A program made the translations under genes and the position numbers. From Candidatus Poribacteria bacterium (GTDB lineage: Bacteria; Poribacteria; WGA-4E; UBA9662), in the NCBI GenBank assembly GCA_002729015.1, contig PBVO01000027.1, positions 1 through 7,504 on the forward strand: a stretch of 7,504 bases of DNA, given 5' to 3'. The notes under the pieces were generated by a model that had not been told where the DNA came from, searched no databases, and saw only the letters and a list, made by a program, of their open reading frames with translations. Positions 1 through 5,547 of this stretch are shown here, piece after piece (the stretch's first letter is position 1; each line of letters starts with the position of its first letter).

Positions 1-308
1 CAAGTTGATCCGATTTCAATTCTTTTATTATCGATATCTATATTCATATAGGTGGTCATTCCAACCACTTTTTTCATAGGTTTGTAAAATACTGAGAAGG
101 GTATCATCGAGCCAGAGCTATGTAGCGCAAGTCGGCGCTCTATCTCTTCAGGAACCCCGTCGACACTAGGAATCATGGTGTACCACAGTCGATGAAGTCC
201 TCCATCTAAAACAGCTTCTTGTAAATCTGCTGTATGAACTGGTGATAACGGGATCAGTTTTACAGATGAACTTTCTAACGTTACGGGTTCAAGCGTTATT
301 TTCTTCAT
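1..308 (-). CDS. GNAT-family N-acetyltransferase (RimJ/RimL-like), C-terminus cut by window edge
   Basis: This is the first 102 codons of a gene reading off the left edge; the rest lies outside the window. The start is the ATG at 308-306, preceded by a GAAGAG ribosome-binding site about 8 bases upstream. The protein opens MKKITLEPVTLESSSVKLIPL, followed by HTADLQEAV, LWYTMIPS, a stretch rich in PFSVFYKP, then VVGMTTYMNID and RIEIGST at the edge. This is the N-terminal pattern of the RimJ/RimL-type GNAT fold, where the segment before and after the conserved I-E-I-G-x-T leads into the acetyl-CoA-binding strands. The family transfers an acetyl group from acetyl-CoA to an amine on a protein N-terminus or small molecule; the substrate here cannot be told. 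It lies on the same strand as the integrase remnant, 72 bases beyond the end of the orphan membrane frame. Family assignment is good, specific function unknown. Confidence 0.75.
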   Translation of the reverse strand, partial: MKKITLEPVTLESSSVKLIPLSPVHTADLQEAVLDGGLHRLWYTMIPSVDGVPEEIERRLALHSSGSMIPFSVFYKPMKKVVGMTTYMNIDIDNKRIEIGST

Positions 309-380
309 AATTTATCTCTTCGATATTGAACTAAGGTGGATTTTTGTATTGTGAGTCCATAACTTAGCGGTAATTTTTAC

Positions 381-566
381 TTAAAATACAAAAAAATACA
401 GCAATCCACCAATAACCAGCAATGCGAACAGCATAAACTTAAACGGTGTATACACGAGGAAGTTTCGTACTGCTTCAACAACGACGTAGAAGAACCAAGC
501 TATTCCATCATCATTAATCGAGGAAAAAATAAAGGTACCTGTTTGTACGGCATGGACGCGTGTCCC
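381..566 (-). pseudogene. Start-less reading frame ending in a membrane segment; probable 3' remnant of a membrane protein gene
   Basis: An open frame of 61 codons runs on the minus strand from just after a TAA (569-567) to a TAA at 383-381. It has no ATG before an internal Met near codon 46 and only one GTG, at codon 38, so it has no sensible start. From about codon 16 it reads like real protein: DDGIAWFFYVVVEAVRNF, then a basic hinge TPFKF, then a hydrophobic run MLFALLVIGGLLYFFVF at the extreme C-terminus. The first 15 codons overlap the integrase in another frame and are probably noise. The switch to protein-like sequence falls at about 521, almost exactly where integrase homology stops (about 523). 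I infer that a deletion joined the middle of the integrase gene to the 3' part of a small membrane protein gene. I do not recognise the family. It could also be a small protein starting at the ATT near 518, which is unlikely. Confidence 0.4.
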
Positions 567-1186
567 TTAACTTCAGTCACCTTGTTTTTTGCAGGAAGAG
601 ATTGAGATAAGTGACCTTTCCAGCGTGCTGGATTATCACCACTCCTGTAACCGTTTACCTTAGCCCAATCTAATATAGATTCTATTTTGCCTCTTAGTCG
701 CGCCGCCGTTTCAGTTTTTTCTGCCCATATAGGCTCTATGCTGTTAAGCACCATAGGGCTATCTATTTTGTCAATTGGGATAGGGGCGATATTTTGACAA
801 TAAGTGTTAATCGAACTACGCCACTGTTTTGCATATTTTTCGTTGCTCCAACTAGGCCTCATCACATCCACGTAACGGGAGACAGCCTCACCAAAAGAAA
901 TACTGTGTTCGTTACTCAGCCTCCTACGCTCATCGATAGGGTCAATCCCGTTATTTACTTGGATTTTTGCTTTGAATGCTATTTCTCTGGCCTCTGCAAG
1001 ACTAATAAGATCGATAGACCCCAGTCCCATATGGCGTCTTCGGCCGTTTAAACTGAAACGAAATAACCATGTCTTCTGTCCAGTATTTGTTACTCTTAAA
1101 TAAAGACCATTCCCATCTGCATAGTCTCCACTTTTAGTGATACTTTTAACTTTTGCAGCAGTTAAACCTTTAACTTTCTTGGGCAT
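500..1186 (-). pseudogene. int: Truncated P4-type tyrosine integrase, catalytic domain missing
   Basis: The frame starts at ATG 1186-1184 and stops at TAG 502-500, giving 228 residues where P4-type integrases usually have about 400. Residues about 8-90 are the arm-binding domain (DUF4102 type), with YADGNGLYLRV at 22-32, WLFRF and the SLAEAREIA segment, ending NGIDPIDERR. Residues about 95-185 are the SAM-like core-binding domain. The linker that follows in this family is visible as NPARWKGHL and PAKNKV, then GHASMPYKQVPLFF. Homology stops after about residue 221, and the last seven residues are unrelated. The whole catalytic domain with its R, HxxR and nucleophilic Tyr is absent, so the protein cannot recombine DNA. 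It could at most bind the arm sites. It sits next to a tRNA-Ser gene, the usual insertion site of such elements. No strong ribosome-binding site is visible upstream. It is almost certainly decayed. Confidence 0.85.
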
Positions 1187-1227
1187 ATTATCGTTTTTAC
1201 CGCTTTTTCGCCGTTATAAACATGCCC

Positions 1228-1272
1228 TAACATACCATATTCACCAAGAAATGTACCATAAAATGTACCATA
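1228..1272. repeat. Perfect 12-bp tandem repeat plus degenerate third copy; candidate integrase arm-type sites
   Basis: AAATGTACCATA occurs at 1249-1260 and again directly at 1261-1272 with no mismatch or spacer. A third related 12-mer, TAACATACCATA at 1228-1239, matches at 9 of 12 positions and keeps the TACCATA half. On the minus strand the unit reads TATGGTACATTT. The block lies 63-86 bases upstream of the integrase start (third copy 42-53 bases) and about 110 bases from the tRNA 3' end. Tandem short sites beside int are where the N-terminal arm-binding domain of P4-type integrases binds in attP. Assigning that role is inference; the repeat itself is directly visible. Confidence 0.6.
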
Positions 1273-1280
1273 AAAATCTG

Positions 1281-1311
1281 GTTAACGACAAACAACTATG
1301 AACGTTAACGA
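1281..1311. repeat. GTTAACGA direct repeat pair, each with a GTTAAC palindrome
   Basis: GTTAACGA is present at 1281-1288 and 1304-1311, 23 bases apart start to start. Because GTTAAC is its own reverse complement, the pair also forms an imperfect inverted repeat, CTGGTTAACG against CGTTAACGATCAG. It lies between the 12-bp tandem repeats and the tRNA 3' end, where accessory (excisionase or host factor) sites of an attachment region could be. There is no T-run, so it does not look like an intrinsic terminator. The function is not known. Confidence 0.35.
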
Positions 1312-1382
1312 TCAGAGAACCCTATTAGCTTGCTGATTTTATTGGTTTTTTTTATGAAAGTTATTTTTGGTAAATGCGGAAG

Positions 1383-1472
1383 TGGCGGATGGGGTGGGAT
1401 TCGAACCCACGAGACGCTCTCACGCCTGCCGGTTTTCAAGACCGGTGCCTTCAACCGCTCGGCCACCCATCC
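1383..1472 (-). tRNA. tRNA-Ser, anticodon UGA, with encoded CCA
   Basis: Read on the minus strand, the acceptor stem GGATGGG (1472-1466) pairs with CCCATCC, followed by G73 and an encoded CCA (1385-1383). U8 and G9 precede GCCGAG of the D-arm. The anticodon arm is CCGGT, loop CTTGAAA, ACCGG; the anticodon TGA lies at 1438-1436, with purine A37 after it, so it decodes UCA. A long variable arm follows, as expected for a class II serine tRNA, then the T-arm GTGGG-TTCGAAT-CCCAC. The G73 discriminator is the serine identity base. Total length with CCA is 90 bases. All stems are complete, so the gene is probably functional in spite of lying at an element junction. Confidence 0.97.
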
Positions 1473-1492
1473 GTAAAAATGAATTCGTTTAT

Positions 1493-1521
1493 CGGTTACT
1501 GCGGTTATGACGGTAGGTCAA
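1493..1521 (-). promoter_or_regulatory. Possible tRNA-Ser promoter
   Basis: On the minus strand, TTGACC (1521-1516) is five of six to the TTGACA consensus. It is followed 17 bases later by TAACCG (1498-1493), which is only a fair match to TATAAT. Transcription would begin about 13 bases before the mature tRNA 5' end at 1472. Position and spacing are right, but the -10 box is weak. Confidence 0.35.
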
Positions 1522-1659
1522 TGGCAAAATTGCTGAAACCGCATATTAATAACAAAAATTTTATATTTCAGGACAAATGAACTTATCTAACGCTATATCT
1601 TGCGTCTTTCGTTGGGTTGTGTAACAAGATGATGTAAGGGAATTAAGGAAAGACGGTGG

Positions 1660-2637
1660 ATGTTTATATCGAGATATCTAATTACCTTAACAATCATCAG
1701 CTTTTTCATTCAAGGCTTTGGTGCAAAAGCTATTGCTGAAGAATTTAACGCTTGGTTAGATGCACTAAAAATTGAGGCCAGGAGCAAAGGTATTTCTCAA
1801 AGTACAATAGAAAGTTCTTTAAGTGGAATCAAACCTATCCCAAGAGTAATTGAATTGGATAGAAAACAGCCAGAATTTACTCTTACATTTAAAGAATATT
1901 TGAGACGTGTTGTATCAGACCGGCGTATAAGAATTGGTAAGGCCAAGTTAGTTGAGCACGAGAAACTTTTGGCTGAAATTAGTATAAAATATGGCGTTCA
2001 GCCCAGATATATAATTGCTCTATGGGGAATTGAAACAGATTTTGGGAGGATCACTGGGGGTTTTCCCGTTATCTCATCGCTTGCAACGCTTGCTTACGAC
2101 GGTCGTCGCAGTAAATTCTTTAGAAAAGAGCTCTTTTTAGCACTCAAGATCGTTGATAAGGGCCATATCACGGCAAAAGATATGCTTGGGTCTTGGGCCG
2201 GTGCGATGGGACAAAATCAATTTATGCCTTCAAGCTTCCATGCTTATGCGGTTGATTATAACAGGGATGGATCAAAGGATATTTGGAAAACGCTACCAGA
2301 TATTTTTGCATCTATTGCAAACTATCTTTCAAAGTCAGGTTGGCAAGGAGATCAAACATGGGGTAGGGCAGTCCGCCTGCCCGATAAGTTCTCGTCAAAG
2401 CTGTTGGGCAGAAAAATAAAAAAGGGGCTTAACCAATGGCATGAACTGGGCGTTCGGAAACTATCTGGTAAGGATCTGCCGAAAAGAAATTTAATTTCTT
2501 CAATAATTAGACCTGAAAAAGGAATGGTTGGTCCAGCTTTCGTCGTTTATCACAATTACGGAGTAATATTAAAGTGGAATAGGTCTAACTACTTCGCAAC
2601 AGCGGTAGGAACCCTTTCTGATAAGATTAAACATTAA
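1660..2637 (+). CDS. mltB: Lytic murein transglycosylase, MltB family
   Basis: This 325-residue periplasmic enzyme cleaves the MurNAc-GlcNAc bond of peptidoglycan, forming a 1,6-anhydro end. The ATG at 1660 is supported by AAGGAA at 1645-1650, nine bases upstream. A signal peptide covers about residues 1-26 (hydrophobic ITLTIISFFIQGF, then AKAIA); there is no lipobox cysteine, so it is probably soluble rather than a lipoprotein like E. coli MltB. The SLT_2-type domain follows: FNAWLDAL near 29-36, IALWGIETDFG with the likely catalytic Glu125, and the YDGRRSKFF segment. GAMGQNQFMPSSF near 181-193 is the family substrate-groove motif, with Asn where Pro or Thr is more usual. The C-terminus VILKWNRSNYFATAVG is also typical. 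No separate peptidoglycan-binding domain is present. It heads a cell-wall block with rlpA and the D,D-carboxypeptidase. No convincing promoter was seen in the 187 bases upstream. Confidence 0.93.
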   Translation: MFISRYLITLTIISFFIQGFGAKAIAEEFNAWLDALKIEARSKGISQSTIESSLSGIKPIPRVIELDRKQPEFTLTFKEYLRRVVSDRRIRIGKAKLVEHEKLLAEISIKYGVQPRYIIALWGIETDFGRITGGFPVISSLATLAYDGRRSKFFRKELFLALKIVDKGHITAKDMLGSWAGAMGQNQFMPSSFHAYAVDYNRDGSKDIWKTLPDIFASIANYLSKSGWQGDQTWGRAVRLPDKFSSKLLGRKIKKGLNQWHELGVRKLSGKDLPKRNLISSIIRPEKGMVGPAFVVYHNYGVILKWNRSNYFATAVGTLSDKIKH

Positions 2638-2655
2638 GTGGACCGAATTATACCT

Positions 2656-3675
2656 ATGAAAACAAAAGATAAAAAATATCTGTTGTGCAAAATGGAATCA
2701 CTTAGGTTCTTACTAACGTTTTTTTGTCTTTTAATTTTTCTAGGCGGTTGTGCTGAGACGGCGTTGGTGGTTCACACAGCCAAGGAAATAGCAAAAGTTA
2801 GTAAACCTACCGTAGCGAAAGGACGATATAAAGTTGGGACGCCTTATCAAATAAAGAATGTTTGGTATTACCCAAAAGTTGAATACGATTATGACGAAAC
2901 CGGGATAGCCTCATGGTACGGACCAAATTTTCACCAAAAGTTGACGGCTAATGGCGAGATTTTTGATCAAAATGCGATAACCGCAGCGCATAGAACTCTT
3001 CCAATGCCAAGTATTGTGCGTGTTACTAATTTGGAAAATGGGAGATCTCTTATAGTGCGAATTAATGATCGGGGGCCTTTTGCCCATGGAAGGATTATAG
3101 ATTTATCACGAAGATCTGCTCAGTTGCTTGGATTTATTAGGAAAGGAACAGCTAAAACTAGAGTGGAAATATTAGCGGCCGAGAGTAAAGCGATTGCTCA
3201 GAGGTTTAAAGGGGGATACACAGCTGTTCTCCCTCCAATTGCTAACAATGCACCGAAGCCATTAGCTGTTCCAACAACTAATGTTTCTGTAAAATCCTTG
3301 CCGATTATTCCCGGTACGAAATTAGCGAAACAAAAGGTTTCAAATATTTCAAATCAGAATCAACCTCTGAAAAGAAGTGCTATAAACTTATCTAAACAAT
3401 CGCGATCCCGAGAGGTTGTCCAATTACCCGTCACTGGAAGTGAAATTTATGTACAGGTTGCTTCGTTTAGGAACAAACAGAGTGCCGAAAGCTTTCAGAA
3501 GGTCATAGCTGATATAGGGATCACGGGCGTATATAAAGCTCTTGTGAAAGGAAAACAATTTCACCGCGTAAGAATTGGCCCTTTAAAAAATGTCTCTCAG
3601 GCGGACTCAGTACTTGGAAAACTTATTAAAAGGGGCTTTCCAGGGGCTCGAGTGATAGTTAGAACATATAAATAA
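2656..3675 (+). CDS. rlpA: RlpA family septal lipoprotein (DPBB and SPOR domains)
   Basis: This is a predicted outer-membrane lipoprotein that binds, and in some species cleaves, peptide-stripped septal glycan. From the ATG at 2656 the protein has 339 residues. The signal sequence ends in a lipobox FLGGC, with Cys32 lipidated. The double-psi beta-barrel covers about 80-172: GIASWYG at 83-89, then E101, D104, H112 and the NDRGPF motif with D138. The spacing of E101, H112 and D138 fits the catalytic pattern of transglycosylase-active RlpA, so activity is plausible. A low-complexity, basic linker (about 180-260) leads to a SPOR domain at about 265-339, starting IYVQVASF, which targets denuded glycan at the division site. 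The start is uncertain: GTG 2638 abuts the mltB stop, and ATG 2692 would give a short 19-residue signal peptide. None of the three has a clear ribosome-binding site. Tight linkage to mltB suggests co-transcription. Confidence 0.92.
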   Translation: MKTKDKKYLLCKMESLRFLLTFFCLLIFLGGCAETALVVHTAKEIAKVSKPTVAKGRYKVGTPYQIKNVWYYPKVEYDYDETGIASWYGPNFHQKLTANGEIFDQNAITAAHRTLPMPSIVRVTNLENGRSLIVRINDRGPFAHGRIIDLSRRSAQLLGFIRKGTAKTRVEILAAESKAIAQRFKGGYTAVLPPIANNAPKPLAVPTTNVSVKSLPIIPGTKLAKQKVSNISNQNQPLKRSAINLSKQSRSREVVQLPVTGSEIYVQVASFRNKQSAESFQKVIADIGITGVYKALVKGKQFHRVRIGPLKNVSQADSVLGKLIKRGFPGARVIVRTYK

Positions 3676-3684
3676 GGAAGTAAC

Positions 3685-3700
3685 TTTCAAATATTTGAAA
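3685..3700. promoter_or_regulatory. Perfect 16-bp palindrome upstream of the D,D-carboxypeptidase gene
   Basis: TTTCAAATATTTGAAA is identical to its reverse complement over all 16 bases. It lies in the 61-base gap between rlpA and the carboxypeptidase gene. A related 14-mer, TTCAAAAATTTAAG, begins at 3715, 29 bases after the corresponding part of the palindrome, and runs into the ribosome-binding site. It could be a regulator's operator. In such AT-rich spacer DNA it could also be chance. There is no GC stem and no T-run, so it is not a terminator. Confidence 0.35.
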
Positions 3701-3725
3701 ATGTCGGTAATAAATTCAAAAATTT

Positions 3726-3731
3726 AAGGTG
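3726..3731 (+). promoter_or_regulatory. Ribosome-binding site that fixes the carboxypeptidase start
   Basis: AAGGTG sits five bases before the ATG at 3737. A GTG two codons earlier (3731) overlaps this site and would have no room for one of its own, so ATG 3737 is preferred. Confidence 0.6.
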
Positions 3732-3736
3732 TGTAT

Positions 3737-4879
3737 ATGAGCAAAACTAGTTTGTCAGTGCTTAGTACAATTATATTGATCATTGGTTTAAGCGCGACAT
3801 CGCCCGCGCCAGCTTTTGATACGTCCGCCAAACAAGCATTCTTAATTGATTTCGATACTAACCAAGTGTTGTTTGAAAAAAAAGCCGATGTTTTAATGCC
3901 GCCTGCATCTATGAGTAAGATAATGACTGCGTATTTGGCGTTTGAAGAAATTAAAAATGGTCGACTTAGTCTAGACGATAAAATCCTCATCAGTGAGAAC
4001 GCTTGGCGCAAGGGTGGGTCTAAAATGTTTGTAAAAGTAAATGATGAAGTTAAGGTTTCAGATATTTTACGAGGGATTATTGTCCAAAGTGGAAATGATG
4101 CGGCTATTGCTTTAGCGGAACATCTTCAAGGAAGTGAAGCCGCATTTGCTGATAAAATGACTAAGAAGGCTCGTGAGCTGGGGCTTAAAAAAGCAAACTT
4201 TAAGAATGCGACAGGGTGGCCGGATGAAGAACATAAAATTACTGCCAGAGAATTGGGGCTATTGGCACAATTAACCATAAAAAACTTCCCAGACCTTTAT
4301 CCAATATATGCGGAAAAAACCTTTACGTTTAATAATATAAAACAAGGAAACCGCAATCCATTATTGTATGATGGTTCTGGATCGGATGGTCTAAAAACTG
4401 GCCGAACTAGGGCTGCAGGATATGGACTTACGGCCTCTGTCTCTAAAGCAGGTCGGCGCTTAATTATGGTATTAAATGGTATGAAGTCGTCTGGTGAGAG
4501 GAAGCGCGAGTCGAGAAAACTTTTGGAGTGGGGCTTTAGAGAATACGATAACTACAATCTTTTTCATAAAGAAGAAATAGTAACGGAAATAGATGTGTGG
4601 CTTGGAAAAGATAAGCGTTTGTCTGCAAGGGTAAACGAAGAAATAAAACTGACCGTTCGTCGTTTGGATAGCAGTAAGGTAAAAACTACCGTTCACTACG
4701 AAGAACCAGTTTCTGCACCTATCAAGAAAGGCCAAATAGTTGGAAAATTAAAGATTAGCGTTCCCGATCAAGGTATCAGAGAGTATCCCTTATTCGCGAT
4801 GCAAGATGTTGAAAAATTGGGCGCGTTTGGGCGTATCGCAGCTGCTTTTAACTATCTGGTTTGGGGAGCTGGTGACTAA
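3737..4879 (+). CDS. dacA: D-alanyl-D-alanine carboxypeptidase, PBP5/6 family
   Basis: This 380-residue penicillin-binding protein removes the terminal D-Ala from peptidoglycan stem peptides, which limits cross-linking. The signal peptide ends about residue 26 (ATSPAPA, then FDTSA). The peptidase S11 domain has all three active-site motifs: SxxK at 58-61 (SMSK, nucleophile Ser58 in PPASMSKIMT), SGN at 118-120 (VQSGNDAA), and KTG at 220-222 (DGLKTGRT). FKNATGWPD and KQGNRNPLLY are also typical of alphaproteobacterial members. The C-terminal beta domain (PBP5_C type) covers about 270-360, and the last residues form an amphipathic segment (FGRIAAAFNYLVWG) of the kind that anchors PBP5 to the periplasmic face of the inner membrane. 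The symbol is by family; dacC or dacF are used for orthologues. It follows rlpA after 61 bases and precedes tmk by 10, so it probably belongs to the same transcript or starts a sub-operon. Confidence 0.95.
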   Translation: MSKTSLSVLSTIILIIGLSATSPAPAFDTSAKQAFLIDFDTNQVLFEKKADVLMPPASMSKIMTAYLAFEEIKNGRLSLDDKILISENAWRKGGSKMFVKVNDEVKVSDILRGIIVQSGNDAAIALAEHLQGSEAAFADKMTKKARELGLKKANFKNATGWPDEEHKITARELGLLAQLTIKNFPDLYPIYAEKTFTFNNIKQGNRNPLLYDGSGSDGLKTGRTRAAGYGLTASVSKAGRRLIMVLNGMKSSGERKRESRKLLEWGFREYDNYNLFHKEEIVTEIDVWLGKDKRLSARVNEEIKLTVRRLDSSKVKTTVHYEEPVSAPIKKGQIVGKLKISVPDQGIREYPLFAMQDVEKLGAFGRIAAAFNYLVWGAGD

Positions 4880-4889
4880 TTCTCAAGAG

Positions 4890-5543
4890 ATGGATGTCGG
4901 ACGTTTTATCACTTTTGAAGGAGGTGAGGGTGGAGGTAAATCGACGCAAACAAAGCTGTTGCAGAAATCGCTCGCATCGATTGGTGTTAATTCCATCCTA
5001 ACGAGAGAGCCGGGTGGATCTACTGGTGCAGAAGAGATAAGAAAATTGATTGTTTCTGGTAGTTCGGATAGATGGGATGCTCTTACAGAATTGTGTTTAT
5101 TGTATGCCGCAAGAAGAGACCATTGGCTGAAAACAATTAAACCAAATCTTGAAAAAGGTATATGGGTTATATCAGATCGTTTCGCCGACTCGAGTCTGGT
5201 ATATCAAGGGTATGCAGGGGATGTTGAGATCGATACTGCGCTGGACATCCATAATATTGTTTTAGGTGATGTCTGGCCCGACCTAACAATTGTGTTGGAC
5301 TTACCTCCTGAGATGGGTCTCGAGCGAAGTATGGCACGTGATACTGCGAATAATTCGAAAGATACACGTTTCGAAGAACGTGAATTACATTTTCATGAAT
5401 TACTAAGAGAGGGGTTTCGTTATCTCCAAAATAAATCACCTGGTAGAATCTCTATTATTGATGGGACTAAAACTATTAAAGAGGTTGAGCTCGAAGTTTT
5501 TTCTCTAATACAAAAAAGGTTTAATAGGATAATTTTGGCTTAA
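4890..5543 (+). CDS. tmk: Thymidylate kinase
   Basis: This enzyme phosphorylates dTMP to dTDP using ATP, an essential cytosolic step toward dTTP. It has 217 residues, close to the usual 205-220. The opening GRFITFEGGEGGGKSTQ holds the P-loop, with Gly16-Lys17-Ser18; the family more often has Ala in place of Gly15. REPGG at 39-43 and DRFADSSLVYQG at 96-107 contribute to nucleotide and dTMP binding. The P-loop carries no basic residue, while the lid region at about 148-162 has Arg150, Lys157 and Arg160, which is the type II (E. coli-like) arrangement. I chose ATG 4890 because the protein then starts four residues before the conserved RFITFEG. A GTG at 4872, overlapping the carboxypeptidase stop, has a GGGGAG only three bases upstream and would add six residues. 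It sits ten bases after the carboxypeptidase gene and four before holB. Confidence 0.95.
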   Translation: MDVGRFITFEGGEGGGKSTQTKLLQKSLASIGVNSILTREPGGSTGAEEIRKLIVSGSSDRWDALTELCLLYAARRDHWLKTIKPNLEKGIWVISDRFADSSLVYQGYAGDVEIDTALDIHNIVLGDVWPDLTIVLDLPPEMGLERSMARDTANNSKDTRFEERELHFHELLREGFRYLQNKSPGRISIIDGTKTIKEVELEVFSLIQKRFNRIILA

Positions 5544-5547
5544 TGGT

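Larger units (their letters stand above)
500..1472. mobile_element. Remnant end of a tRNA-Ser-integrated genetic element
   Basis: Three things occur together: a tRNA-Ser gene whose 3' end points toward the integrase, a P4-type integrase frame whose start is 197 bases from that 3' end, and a short non-coding interval carrying tandem repeats. P4-family integrases recombine into the 3' ends of tRNA genes and leave an intact tRNA behind, which matches the complete tRNA here. I could not find a second copy of the tRNA 3' end within the 1-500 region, so the far attachment site is either outside the window or deleted. The left limit given is the end of the integrase frame; the original element would have extended further. 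The assignment is inference from arrangement. Confidence 0.55.

Noticed and set aside
331..367. Interrupted inverted repeat CTAAG-TGGA / TCCA-CTTAG between the orphan membrane frame and the GNAT gene
   Set aside because: The stem is broken, the loop is 15 bases and no T-run follows on the minus strand, so it does not make a convincing terminator.
1346..1353. Run of eight T on the plus strand, considered as a terminator
   Set aside because: No stable GC stem precedes it and no plus-strand gene ends there; on the minus strand it is an A-run downstream of the tRNA.
1374..1580. Plus-strand frame of 68 codons containing WDSNPRDALTPAGFQDRCLQPLGHPS
   Set aside because: This is the antisense of the tRNA-Ser gene. 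The same peptide is a well-known spurious translation of tRNA-Ser complements.
3724..4011. Minus-strand frame of 95 codons opposite the carboxypeptidase start
   Set aside because: It is antisense to the signal peptide and SxxK region of a clear gene and has no recognisable features.
4806..4889. N-terminal extension of tmk starting at 4806
   Set aside because: It overlaps the conserved C-terminal anchor of the carboxypeptidase in another frame, and the homologous protein begins at about 4890.
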